A stretch of 64,000 nucleotides of DNA from Hydrogenophilales bacterium (GTDB taxonomy: Bacteria; Pseudomonadota; Gammaproteobacteria; Burkholderiales; Thiobacillaceae): the NCBI GenBank assembly GCA_016719465.1, contig JADJYY010000004.1, positions 11,846 through 75,845 on the forward strand. Direction: 5' to 3'. Under the pieces are notes generated by a model. That model saw only the letters and a program-made list of their open reading frames with translations. It had not been told where the DNA came from and searched no databases. Below, piece by piece: positions 56,191 to 64,000 of the stretch (positions are counted from its first letter, which is position 1; each line of letters opens with the position of its first letter). A program made the position numbers and the translations under genes.

Positions 56191-57990
56191 TCAGTGCAGT
56201 TCCCGGTAAATCTTTTCCGCCAGATCATGACTGATGCCATCGACCCGGGCCAGTTCTTCCACGCCCGCATCCACCACGCCGCGCAAACCGCCGAAAGCCT
56301 GCAACAGTTTCTGCCTGCGCTTGGCGCCCACCCCGGCGATGTCCTCCAGGCTCGACTGGGTACGCGCCTTGCCGCGCCGCGCCCGGTGGCCGGTGATGGC
56401 GAAGCGGTGGGCCTCGTCGCGCACCTGCTGGATCAGGTGCAGGCCGGGATGGTCCGGCGGCAGTCTGAGCGGCTCCACCTCGCCGGGCAGGAACAGTTGT
56501 TCCATGCCCGCCTTGCGTTCCACGCCCTTGGCCACGCCCACCATGGGCAGATCGCCCAGGCCCAGTTCCGACAGCACATCCACCGCCACGTGCAACTGCC
56601 CCTTGCCGCCGTCGATCAGCAGCAGGTCGGGCAGCTTGCCCTCACCTTCCGCCAACTTGCCGTAACGCCGGGAAATCGCCTCGCGCAAGGCGGCGTAATC
56701 GTCGCCCGGCCTAGGGTTCGCGACATTGTAGCGGCGATACTCGGAAGACTGCATGGCGCCGTTGTCGAACACCACGCAGGACACCACCGTGGCCTCGCCC
56801 ATGGTGTGGCTGACATCGAAGCATTCGATGCGGGCGATGCCGTCCTCGCCCAGGGCCTCGTTGAGGGCGGCGAGGCGGTTGGACTGGTTCTCGCGCAGGC
56901 CCTCCCGGGTGGCCAGGGCCAGTTCCGCGTTCTTGTGGGCCATCTCCAGCCAGATACGGCGCTCCTCCTGGGGATGGGTGACGATCTGCACCCGGCGCCC
57001 GGCCTGTTCCGACAGCCAGTCGGCCAGTCCCGCCACCTCGCATTCCAGGATCAGGGTGGCGGGAACGGGATGGCCCACGTAGTGCTGGCCGATGAAGGCT
57101 TCCAGCAGCGCGGGCAGGTCCGCGTCCTCCGCATGGCTGGGAAAGAAGGCGCGGCCGCCCAGGCTGCGGCCGCCGCGCACCATGGTGAGATAGACGCAGG
57201 CCACGCCGCCCTTCATCACCGCCGCGATCACGTCCACGTCCTGGCTGGAGCGGCTTTCCACGAACTGGCGCGCGCGCACCTGGGACAGGGCCTGGATCTG
57301 GTCCCGGAACAAGGCGGCCTCCTCGAAGCGCAGGTCTTCGGCGGCTGCCTCCATGCGGGCGGTGAGCTGGGCGACCACCTCGTTGTCCTTGCCGTCCAGG
57401 AACAGGGCCGCGTTCTCGGCGTCGCGGGCGTAATCCTCGGCCGAGACCAGCCCAACACAGGGCGCGCTGCAACGCTTGATCTGATGCAGCAGACAGGGCC
57501 GGGAACGGTTTGCGAACACCGTGTCCTCGCAGGTGCGCAGGCGGAACACCTTCTGCAGGATCTGGATGCTCTCCCGCACCGCCAGGGAGTTGGGGAAGGG
57601 GCCGAATACCCGGTGACGCTTGTCAGGTGTACCGCGGAAGAAGCCCAGCCGCGGGTATTCATGGCCGGACAGCAGCAGGTAGGGATAGGACTTGTCGTCC
57701 CGGAACAGGATGTTGTACTTGGGCGTCAGGCCCTTGATCAGGTTGTTTTCCAGCAGCAGGGCTTCCGCCTCGGTGCGGGTCACCGTGGTCTGGATGTCGC
57801 GGATGCGCGCCACCATGTGGCGGATGCGGGGGGATAGATCGGATTTCTGGAAGTAGCTGGAGACCCGTTTCTTCAGATCCTTGGCCTTGCCCACGTAGAG
57901 CACCGCGCCGGCCTCGCCCAGCATGCGGTAGACGCCGGGCAGGTTGGGCAGGCCGGCGAGTATCGGTTTGGGGTCGAAAGCCTCGGCCAC
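56191..57990 (-). CDS. uvrC: Excinuclease ABC subunit C
   Basis: 599 residues. The N-terminal GIY-YIG nuclease (GVYRMLGEAGAVLYVGKAKD), the central UVR motif region, the RNase H-like UvrC domain (CFDVSHTMGEATVVSCVVF and LLIDGGKGQLHVA) and C-terminal helix-hairpin-helix elements (DIAGVGAKRRQKLLQAFGG) are all present. It makes the dual incisions in nucleotide excision repair. Confidence 0.97.
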   Translation of the reverse strand: MAEAFDPKPILAGLPNLPGVYRMLGEAGAVLYVGKAKDLKKRVSSYFQKSDLSPRIRHMVARIRDIQTTVTRTEAEALLLENNLIKGLTPKYNILFRDDKSYPYLLLSGHEYPRLGFFRGTPDKRHRVFGPFPNSLAVRESIQILQKVFRLRTCEDTVFANRSRPCLLHQIKRCSAPCVGLVSAEDYARDAENAALFLDGKDNEVVAQLTARMEAAAEDLRFEEAALFRDQIQALSQVRARQFVESRSSQDVDVIAAVMKGGVACVYLTMVRGGRSLGGRAFFPSHAEDADLPALLEAFIGQHYVGHPVPATLILECEVAGLADWLSEQAGRRVQIVTHPQEERRIWLEMAHKNAELALATREGLRENQSNRLAALNEALGEDGIARIECFDVSHTMGEATVVSCVVFDNGAMQSSEYRRYNVANPRPGDDYAALREAISRRYGKLAEGEGKLPDLLLIDGGKGQLHVAVDVLSELGLGDLPMVGVAKGVERKAGMEQLFLPGEVEPLRLPPDHPGLHLIQQVRDEAHRFAITGHRARRGKARTQSSLEDIAGVGAKRRQKLLQAFGGLRGVVDAGVEELARVDGISHDLAEKIYRELH

Positions 57991-57997
57991 GGGGAAC

Positions 57998-58189
57998 TCA
58001 GTCGTCGTCCTCGTCCAGCAACTGGCCGGCGATGGCCCAGTTCTCGTCCGGCAGTTCCTCGAAGGCGATGTAGGTGTAGCGCTTGGGCTTGAGGGCGTGG
58101 CGTTCCAGGGTGTCGGTGATCTCCTCGGCGATCTTTTTCTTCTGGTCGCGGGAAAGGGTGCCGGCGAGCTTGATGGTGACGACGGGCAT
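57998..58189 (-). CDS. 4-oxalocrotonate tautomerase-like protein
   Basis: 63 residues from ATG 58189, which places the catalytic Pro directly after Met (MPVVTIKLAG). TLSRDQKKKIAEEITDTLERH is the typical helix. Small tautomerases of this type exist as multimers; the substrate is unknown. It lies between the uracil-DNA glycosylase gene and uvrC. Confidence 0.85.
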   Translation of the reverse strand: MPVVTIKLAGTLSRDQKKKIAEEITDTLERHALKPKRYTYIAFEELPDENWAIAGQLLDEDDD

Positions 58190-58191
58190 GA

Positions 58192-58822
58192 TCAGGTTCT
58201 CCTGTCTGTTTCGATACGGCTGAATACGGCGCGGAACATCTCGGGTGTCAGCCGGCGGGTCTGGGTGTTGTAGCGGCTGCAATGGTAGCTGTCGTAGAGC
58301 TTCAGTCCACCGGGCAGATCATGGCGGGCGTCATGGGCGAAGACATGGCCGGATGCCTTCAAGCCCAGGGCCATGAGCACCGCCTTGTGGGCGATCAGGC
58401 CCAGGGCCAGGATGGCCGTGCCGCTTGGCAGGGCGGCCAGTTCGGCCTTGAGATAGGCATTGCAGCGCTTGATCTCGCCGGTTTCCGGCTTGTTCTCCGG
58501 CGGCACGCATTTCACCGCGTTGGTGATGCGGCAGCCGATCAGCCTCAGGCCATCATCGGCGGAAACGGAGAGGGGTCGATCCGCGTAGCCGAAGGCGTGC
58601 AGGGTTTCGTACAGCAGGATACCGGCGTGGTCGCCGGTGAAGGGGCGGCCGGTCTTGTTGGCGCCGTGGAAGCCGGGGGCCAGGCCGACGATGAGCAGCT
58701 TTCGGCCGTTCAGCGCCGAAGGGTGGCACCGGCCGGCAGTGATAGCCGGGATGGCTGGCGCGGCCGGCTTCAAGGAAGGCGGCAAGGCGGGGGCAGGCGG
58801 CGCAGTCGGTGGTGAAGGTCAT
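58192..58822 (-). CDS. Uracil-DNA glycosylase, family 4/5 type (single-base frameshift near 58712)
   Basis: The reverse frame from ATG 58822 (TDCAACPRLAAFLEAG, first Fe-S cysteines CxxC) continues to PVPPFGA. It then shifts by one base near 58706-58717 into LLIVGLAPGFHGANKTGRPF, which carries the GLAPG uracil-pocket motif, and goes on to CVPPENKPETGEIKRC (further cysteines). The joined length (about 210 residues) is right for the iron-sulfur uracil-DNA glycosylase group. Both parts match the family well, so a sequencing error or a very recent lesion is likely. Confidence 0.85.
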
Positions 58823-58841
58823 GGATTCCAAAGCCAGTGTT

Positions 58842-58983
58842 CCCCCCCTTTCTTAAAGCCCCCATCCGGGGATAAAGGGGGCTAGGGGGGATTTCGGAAA
58901 CGTTACACGTAAGGCACCGCCGTCAAATCCCCCTCCATCCCCCTTCACCCCTTACGGGGATAAAGGAGACCGAGGATTTGACC
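58842..58983. repeat. Palindromic intergenic element, copy 2
   Basis: This gap holds CCCCCTTT/AAAGGGGG arms, GGGGATAAAGG units, an inner GGATTT/AAATCC pair, and an ACCGAG-GATTTGAC stretch shared with 7560-7654. More GGGGATAAAGG copies lie at about 59075-59092, giving a CCCC/GGGG hairpin just after the DUF2863 gene. It is probably a non-coding dispersed element. Confidence 0.55.
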
Positions 58984-59106
58984 CGTAGTCCGGCCACCCT
59001 TGGAGATCCCCCTCTCCCCGGCGGCGCGGGATCACTTTTGGCCAAGCCGCCCACAACGCAACGAAGAAAGTCCCCTTCGGGGATAAAGGGGAAGTAAAGA
59101 AGAAAG

Positions 59107-60280
59107 TCAATGCAGCTGCGCCGGTGTCCCCTGCATGTCCTCCGGCAGTTCCGCGTGGACGTTCTCGCCGTCCGGGTTCGGGAACAGCGGAGCGCCGCAG
59201 TCCTCGCAGTATTCCAGGGGCATGCGCGTATCCAGCATGCGCACCTCGCCGATGCCCGTGCTCTTGAGCAGGGCCTCGATCTCGGCGCCCAGGTCGGCGT
59301 TCTCGTCCTCGTGGCCCAGCAGGGGCCAGGTGACGCCGTGCACCACCTCGTCGGAATTGGCCAGGGTGAAGCCGATGCGCCATTCCTCCAGCCAGTGCTC
59401 GTAATAGGGGGCGGCCACGGCGCGGATGCGGTTGGCCGGCTCGTTGAACAGGGTCTTCAGGTATTCCACGGCGGCGCGCAGGGCGAAGGGGCGGGTGTCC
59501 CGGTCGGCCTGGCGCCAGGCGGCGAAGTAGGCGTCCGGCAGCAGGACTTCGTAGGCGCAGCCGGTGAGCAGGCCCTGGAAATTCGGGCCGCCCTGTTCGC
59601 GCCAGGCGGCCAGGGAGGCGGGGCGGCCGCCGTCCGCCTCGTTCCAGCGGAACACCGGCCGGCCCGCCGGCACCTGGACGGCGGCCATCAGGTAGCGCAC
59701 GTCGGACACGAACACCTGGCTCTCCGGCAGGCGGCGCGCGTCCACCTTCATGTCCCGGCCCGCGGCCGCCGCGTTCCACAGGTCCTCGGCGAAGGCCCGG
59801 GTCTCGGCATAGCCCTGGGGCAACTGGTCCGGGCTATAGAGGTAATCGGCGAAATGCACCCCGGGCCTCGGCCCCCAGCACGTGGGCGGAAAGCTGGGCG
59901 CGCAGGGCATCCAGCATCTGCTTGGGCACGCTCCGGGTGGGGATGGCGTAGCGCGACCAGGCCAGCACCGGCAGGGCGATGAGCAGGCGCGCGGTGCCGT
60001 TGCCGGCCTCGCCCGTCCGGCTCACCTCGCAGCCCGCCTCGATGAGATCGGCGAGCTCGTCGTAGGCCCGGCTGTTGGTTTCGTGCAGCCGGTCCAGGGC
60101 CTGGTTGAGGGCGTCCTCGTCGCCGGCCTTGAGCAGGCGATCGACCAGGCCGGCGATTTCCGACTCCAGCCAGGCGTCCTCCAGCCGGCTGCCGGAGTCG
60201 GCCAGGCCCTGGGCCAGCCAGGCCAGGCGTTCGGCGTCGCGGGAAAGTCGATGGCGGCCATAGATTCGACGGCGTTTCAT
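59107..60280 (-). CDS. DUF2863 family protein (single-base frameshift at about 59859)
   Basis: The reverse frame from ATG 60280 (MKRRRIYGRHRLSRDAERLA) runs to AHVLGAEAR. It then continues one base out of frame as FADYLYSPDQLPQGYAETRA up to HAELPEDMQG at 59107. The switch falls in the run of four C at 59859-59862; losing one C restores a continuous protein of about 390 residues. PLEYCEDCGAPLFPNPDGE near the end has a CxxC knuckle. The family is betaproteobacterial and of unknown function. It lies 40 bp after nagZ. Confidence 0.85.
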
Positions 60281-60320
60281 GGTGGGTTTCCTGTCGGGAA
60301 TGTGAAATCGGGATCGCGCT

Positions 60321-61424
60321 TCAGGCGGCGCCCTGTCGCCCGCAGACATTGGTGGGATCCAGCAGGGCCAGGTCGGCGTCGGCCTGGCCGATGCCGCCCA
60401 GGTGGCGCACGGCGCTCGCGTAGTGCTGGCTTTCGTGCAGGGCGATTCGGGTCGGCGGATGGGGACGGCCGTGCATGCGCGCCAGCCGGATGAGGGAAAC
60501 CGGCGGCAGGGGCCACTTCAGGCTGGCCAGCAGTTCGTCCACCAGTTCGGGGTGGTTGCACACCAGCGCCATGTCGCAGCCGGCGGCCAGGGCGGCCGTG
60601 GTCCGCCCCACGATGCCGCCGGCGACGCTGGCGCCCTCCATGGTCAGGTCGTCGCTGAAGATCACCCCATCGAAGCCGCACTCGCCGCGCAGGATCTCGC
60701 CCAGCCACTTGCGCGAAAACCCGGCCGGCTGGTCGTCCACCCTGGGGTAGATGACGTGGGCCGGCATCACCCCGGCCAGGCCCAGGTCGATCATCTGGCG
60801 GAAGGGCAGCAGGTCGGCGAACTCGATGTCCGCCAGGCTGCGCTCGTCCACCGGGATGGCCAGGTGGGAGTCCGCCGCCACGTAGCCGTGGCCGGGGAAA
60901 TGCTTGCCCACCGGGCTCATGCCGGCCTCCTGCAGGCCGAGCATCAGGGCATGGGCCAGGTCGGTCACCGCCTGGGGGCTGCGATGGAAGGCCCGGTCGC
61001 CGATGACGCCGCTGTTGCCGTAATCCAGGTCCAGCACCGGGGCGAAGGTGAAGTCCACGCCGATGGCGCGCAGTTCCGCGCCGATCACGTAGCCCGCGTC
61101 CCGGGCCAGCCGGCGGGCGCGCTGGGGATGGCTGTCCCAGGTCTCGCCGATGGCGCGCATGGACGGGATGGGAGTGAAGCCTTCGCGGAAACGCTGCACC
61201 CGCCCCCCCTCCTGATCCACGCCGATGAGCAGATGGGGGCTGCGCAGGGCATGGATTTCCCGGCACAGGTCAGCCACCTGCTCCGGGCTTTCGTAGTTGC
61301 GCTTGAACAGGATCACGCCCCCCACGGCGGGGTGGGCCAGGCGGACGCGCTCGGCGTCGGTGAGGGCGAGGCCGGCCACGTCGGCCATGACCGGACCCAG
61401 GGGAAGATGGTTGGCGGGAATCAT
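60321..61424 (-). CDS. nagZ: Beta-N-acetylhexosaminidase NagZ (GH3)
   Basis: 367 residues from ATG 61424, overlapping the acpS stop as ATGA. LIGVDQEGGRVQRFREGFT, GKHFPGHGYVAADSH (with the His-Asp catalytic loop) and GVIFSDDLTMEGA (nucleophile Asp) are definitive. It removes GlcNAc from anhydromuropeptides in the cytoplasm during peptidoglycan recycling. Confidence 0.96.
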   Translation of the reverse strand: MIPANHLPLGPVMADVAGLALTDAERVRLAHPAVGGVILFKRNYESPEQVADLCREIHALRSPHLLIGVDQEGGRVQRFREGFTPIPSMRAIGETWDSHPQRARRLARDAGYVIGAELRAIGVDFTFAPVLDLDYGNSGVIGDRAFHRSPQAVTDLAHALMLGLQEAGMSPVGKHFPGHGYVAADSHLAIPVDERSLADIEFADLLPFRQMIDLGLAGVMPAHVIYPRVDDQPAGFSRKWLGEILRGECGFDGVIFSDDLTMEGASVAGGIVGRTTAALAAGCDMALVCNHPELVDELLASLKWPLPPVSLIRLARMHGRPHPPTRIALHESQHYASAVRHLGGIGQADADLALLDPTNVCGRQGAA

Positions 61425-61801
61425 GACTGTTCGATCACCACGAAAGCGACGATGTAATCCTGCTCGTCGGAAAGGGAAAGATGGGCCTGGCCGGCCCCCC
61501 GGCTGCCCAGCCACGCCGCCAGTTCCGGCGCGAAGTCGAAACCCGGCCGGCCGAGGGCGTCATGCACCACGCTGATGGCGGACAACGACACCGGCGCGCG
61601 GATGCCGGTGCCCACCGCCTTGCCCAGGGCCTCCTTGGCGGCGAAGCGCTTGGCCAGGAAGCGGCCCTTGTCGCGTGCCCGGCCATACTCGCCCAGTTCC
61701 CCGGGCGCCAGCAGGCGCGCCGCCAGGCGGCCGCCATGGCGGGCATGGATGTCGTCCATGCGCTTCACCGCGATGATGTCCGTGCCGATGCCGAGGATCA
61801 T
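61421..61801 (-). CDS. acpS: Holo-acyl carrier protein synthase
   Basis: 126 residues. GIGTDIIAVKRM and FLAKRFAAKEALGKAVGTGI provide the metal and CoA-binding residues. It attaches phosphopantetheine to acyl carrier protein. It is linked by 4-base overlaps to both neighbours. Confidence 0.96.
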   Translation of the reverse strand: MILGIGTDIIAVKRMDDIHARHGGRLAARLLAPGELGEYGRARDKGRFLAKRFAAKEALGKAVGTGIRAPVSLSAISVVHDALGRPGFDFAPELAAWLGSRGAGQAHLSLSDEQDYIVAFVVIEQS

Positions 61802-62520
61802 GGGGGCGGGTTCCGAAGTTGGTCGAGTTTCTCCAGGCCATAGTGGGTGAAGGCCAGGCCCATGTAAACCGGGGCGAGAAAGTTCAACACGGGAACGAAA
61901 TGCAGCAAGCCCAGGAAGGCGGCCATCAGGTACAGGGGCCAGCCGGCCTGGCGGCGCAGGGCGGCCAGTTCCCGCCCGTCGGCGTGTTCCGCCAGGGCGT
62001 CGTAGAGGAACAGGCGCTGGTTCAGCCAGGCGTTGAGCAGCACCGACACCGCCGCGCCGAAGGGCCCCAGCAGCCAGAACGGCAGGGTGAGCAGCCAGAC
62101 CATCAGGTACACGGCCAGGGCGAACACGCCGTTGGCCAGGCTGCCGACGAAGCCGCCGCCCCGCCGCCGTTCCAGGGCCGGGAAGCGCCCGCTCGCCACC
62201 ACGTTCACCAGCAGGGGCATGAACACCAGGGAAGTGATGAGCAGGGCGGTGACGTAGACGGCCGGCAACAGCAGCAGGACCAGCAGGAAATAGGCGCCCA
62301 AGGCCACCAGCCAGCCCGCCGCCGCGGAGCCCATCCAGTCCGGCAGGGGCACGCCCGCCACCCAGCCGGCAAGGCTGGTCACCCAGAAGTCGCCGAAGGC
62401 CCAGAACAAACCGCCCCAGACCGCCAGGGCGCCCAGCATGGGCAGGAACAGCACGGTCAGCACCCTGGGCTGGAACAGGTCGGCTGAGGCGCGGCGCAGG
62501 ATTTCGAGGATGGAGGCCAT
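61798..62520 (-). CDS. EI24/CysZ-like membrane protein
   Basis: 240 residues from ATG 62520. At least four long hydrophobic segments, with ALERRRGGGFVGSLANGVFA between them and YLMAAFLGLLHFVPVLNFLAPV near the end, match the EI24/CysZ-like family. CysZ carries sulfate; whether this protein does is not shown. The stop overlaps the acpS start. Upstream (62521-62786) no gene is convincing and no promoter is clear. Confidence 0.8.
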   Translation of the reverse strand: MASILEILRRASADLFQPRVLTVLFLPMLGALAVWGGLFWAFGDFWVTSLAGWVAGVPLPDWMGSAAAGWLVALGAYFLLVLLLLPAVYVTALLITSLVFMPLLVNVVASGRFPALERRRGGGFVGSLANGVFALAVYLMVWLLTLPFWLLGPFGAAVSVLLNAWLNQRLFLYDALAEHADGRELAALRRQAGWPLYLMAAFLGLLHFVPVLNFLAPVYMGLAFTHYGLEKLDQLRNPPP

Positions 62521-62786
62521 GGAGCGAAAACACGGGGGAAGTCGGTGGAGAGCGGCCGAGATTATCCCCCAGCTCCCGCGGGTTGCAGACATCAGCCGGG
62601 GCTGTGCCCTTCGTGAAAGCCGAAGGAAGGCCGAAGCGTGCCCGCGAACGATAAGGTTGCGAAATTCAGGACCGACTGGGCTTTGAAGCGCTCATCAACT
62701 TTCATTTGACTGGCCGGAATGACCATTGCCAAAGTGGCACACCCGCTTACAGCGGTCATTCTCAGAGCCAAGTAATGCTGCAAGCA

Positions 62787-64000
62787 TCACGCAGCAATGG
62801 CCGCGCCTCTCACCCTCTCAAGAATCACCATCAGTTCATCCACCTCGGCAGACTTGAACAGATTCTCCGGCCCAAGCGGCGTAAGGTCGGTAAACGGCGA
62901 CTCATACAGCAAGGCGGCGTCCATCGCGCCATGCTCTGTCAGGTGGTCCACGATCAGATTGATGAACTCGATCTGATTGCCACTGAGGATCTTGCCTGCG
63001 AGGAAACCCGCCATGGCCTCTTTGGCGGCCTCACGGTCCATACCGATCAGGGAGCGGACAAACAGCCCCAATCCATGGGATTCTTCCTTCGCCCGACTGA
63101 TCGTCTCCACATCCCCCACACCACTTTTGACCAGCATCCGCTCAAGCTCCTGCAGGTCGGTTGCTGTAAGCGGCCTGTTCATGCGGAGTTTGTGGATTGT
63201 CAGGTGGTCCTGATGCGCACGGAGAAAGGCCTGAGCCTTGATTCGGAACTTCTCGAAACCATCTCCGGTTGAGAAACCCGGCAGTTCAAAACTGACATCG
63301 GCTCCGATCTGATCTTCAAAGTCCGTATAGATGGGCTTGCGCTTGACCTTCTCGATCAGCTTGACCAAGTCTCGCAGCCGTCGCCGGACTGATTCCAGCA
63401 TGGGCGCGTTGACGTCCTGCCACCAAGCCTCGGTCTGAATCGCCTGGATGATTTCCATCTGTTCCCGAACCATGGGGATGGCCGACTTCTCTTCCAGCAG
63501 CCCGGCGATAGCCTTCACCTGGTCACGTAAACGCGTAAATGCCGGCTCTGAGCGAAGCAAGGCAAGCTGGAGATTCAGGATCAGCAAATCAAATCGCTTT
63601 GCCTCTTCGGCCTCCACCTCCAACTCCGATGGCAAGCCCGCCACGCCGGCTCCGAGTTCCCGTAAGTCCTCCTCGGATAGCACTTTCCAGGCGTCAGCCT
63701 GCGCGAATCTTTCCACCAGCATTCGCTTCGGCCGAACAACGAAGTTGTCCAGATTCATCGCGGCTACCTCGCCATGGAGGATGTCCGCCACGACGCCGCG
63801 CAACTGCCCCTCGGTCTTGGGTGCGTGAAAAACATTCCCAGCTTCTCTGGCGACGTTGGCTCCACCTTCCTGCCTGACCTTGTCATCGAGCACCCCGACA
63901 AGCTCCAAGCGTGCCTTGAACAGACGTTTGCTCAATGACTCCCCAAGCGCGCCATCCGTGGTCTCTGGGTTCTGGCTGAAAAATTCCAGGTTCTGGCAGT
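62787..64000 (-). CDS. hsdR: Type I restriction enzyme R subunit, C-terminal part
   Basis: The reverse frame is open to the right edge: about 404 residues in view, ending at 62787. NLEFFSQNPETTDGALG, LSKRLFKARLELVGVLDDKV and the later TATDLQELERMLVKSGVGD with FVRSLIGMDREAAKEAMAGF resemble the EcoEI-type HsdR C-terminal domain. This part contacts the HsdMS complex; the nuclease and helicase domains would lie outside the window. No hsdM or hsdS gene is seen here. A TTG at 63935 is not the real start. Confidence 0.85.
   Translation of the reverse strand, partial: CQNLEFFSQNPETTDGALGESLSKRLFKARLELVGVLDDKVRQEGGANVAREAGNVFHAPKTEGQLRGVVADILHGEVAAMNLDNFVVRPKRMLVERFAQADAWKVLSEEDLRELGAGVAGLPSELEVEAEEAKRFDLLILNLQLALLRSEPAFTRLRDQVKAIAGLLEEKSAIPMVREQMEIIQAIQTEAWWQDVNAPMLESVRRRLRDLVKLIEKVKRKPIYTDFEDQIGADVSFELPGFSTGDGFEKFRIKAQAFLRAHQDHLTIHKLRMNRPLTATDLQELERMLVKSGVGDVETISRAKEESHGLGLFVRSLIGMDREAAKEAMAGFLAGKILSGNQIEFINLIVDHLTEHGAMDAALLYESPFTDLTPLGPENLFKSAEVDELMVILERVRGAAIAA

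Noticed and set aside
62592..62783. 63-codon reverse ORF between hsdR and the EI24-like gene
   Set aside because: No family, no good ribosome site; the segment looks non-coding.

Overview
This 64 kb window looks like a betaproteobacterial chromosome (Rhodocyclales/Nitrosomonadales type). That placement is inferred from high GC, a complete XrtA (exosortase A)/PEP-CTERM-type exopolysaccharide locus, a pilGHIJ-chpA array, a uvrC-pgsA-tRNA-Gly-tRNA-Cys block and a DsrS-like gene; no species is claimed.

Layout. 1-26.5 kb: a leftward exopolysaccharide locus. Read from its head it encodes a Wza-like lipoprotein, a Wzz-like co-polymerase, a CpsD-like tyrosine kinase, an outer-membrane barrel, a GspA/ExeA-like ATPase, WecB, a polysaccharide deacetylase, a FemAB-like transferase, four glycosyltransferases, XrtA, an asparagine-synthase-type amidotransferase, a CapK-like ligase, an alpha/alpha-toroid protein, a formyltransferase, a Wzy-like O-ligase, an ABC exporter (Wzm/Wzt) and two sulfotransferases, one broken around a 35-T tract. 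No PEP-CTERM substrate is visible here. 26.5-30.3 kb: small hypotheticals, mlaA-greB, an orphan NarL-type regulator and uppP. 30.3-40.5 kb: a leftward type IV pilus chemosensory operon (pilG, pilH, pilI, pilJ, chpA) preceded by a periplasmic PhnD-rhodanese fusion and rubredoxin. 40.6-44.4 kb: thiD-thiE-hemL and a DsrS-like gene. 44.5-47.9 kb: exported proteins (NPF/GYG-repeat protein, DUF302 protein, rhodanese, BON lipoprotein). 47.9-51.6 kb: diaA-like, yraN, rsmI, pyrC and an extradiol dioxygenase. 51.7-54.4 kb: a DUF1631 gene whose leader holds a convincing class I cyclic-di-GMP (GEMM-I) riboswitch behind a sigma-28-like promoter. 54.5-55.1 kb: a HigBA-like toxin-antitoxin pair. 55.3-58.8 kb: two tRNAs, pgsA, uvrC, a tautomerase and a uracil-DNA glycosylase. 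59.1-62.5 kb: DUF2863, nagZ, acpS and an EI24/CysZ-like membrane protein. Right edge: the C-terminal part of a type I restriction HsdR subunit.

How it fits together. Much of the window concerns the cell surface and the choice between motile and sessile life: polysaccharide assembly and export, XrtA sorting, undecaprenyl recycling (uppP), twitching chemosensing (Pil-Chp), and a DUF1631 gene apparently controlled both by the flagellar sigma factor and by cyclic-di-GMP. The riboswitch/sigma-28/DUF1631 unit is the most notable observation.

Data caveat. Several otherwise intact genes (chpA, hemL, the uracil-DNA glycosylase gene and the DUF2863 gene) each carry a single-base frameshift, some in short G/C runs, and one sulfotransferase gene has several indels. 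hemL and other housekeeping genes are unlikely to be truly broken, so residual sequencing error is a real possibility.
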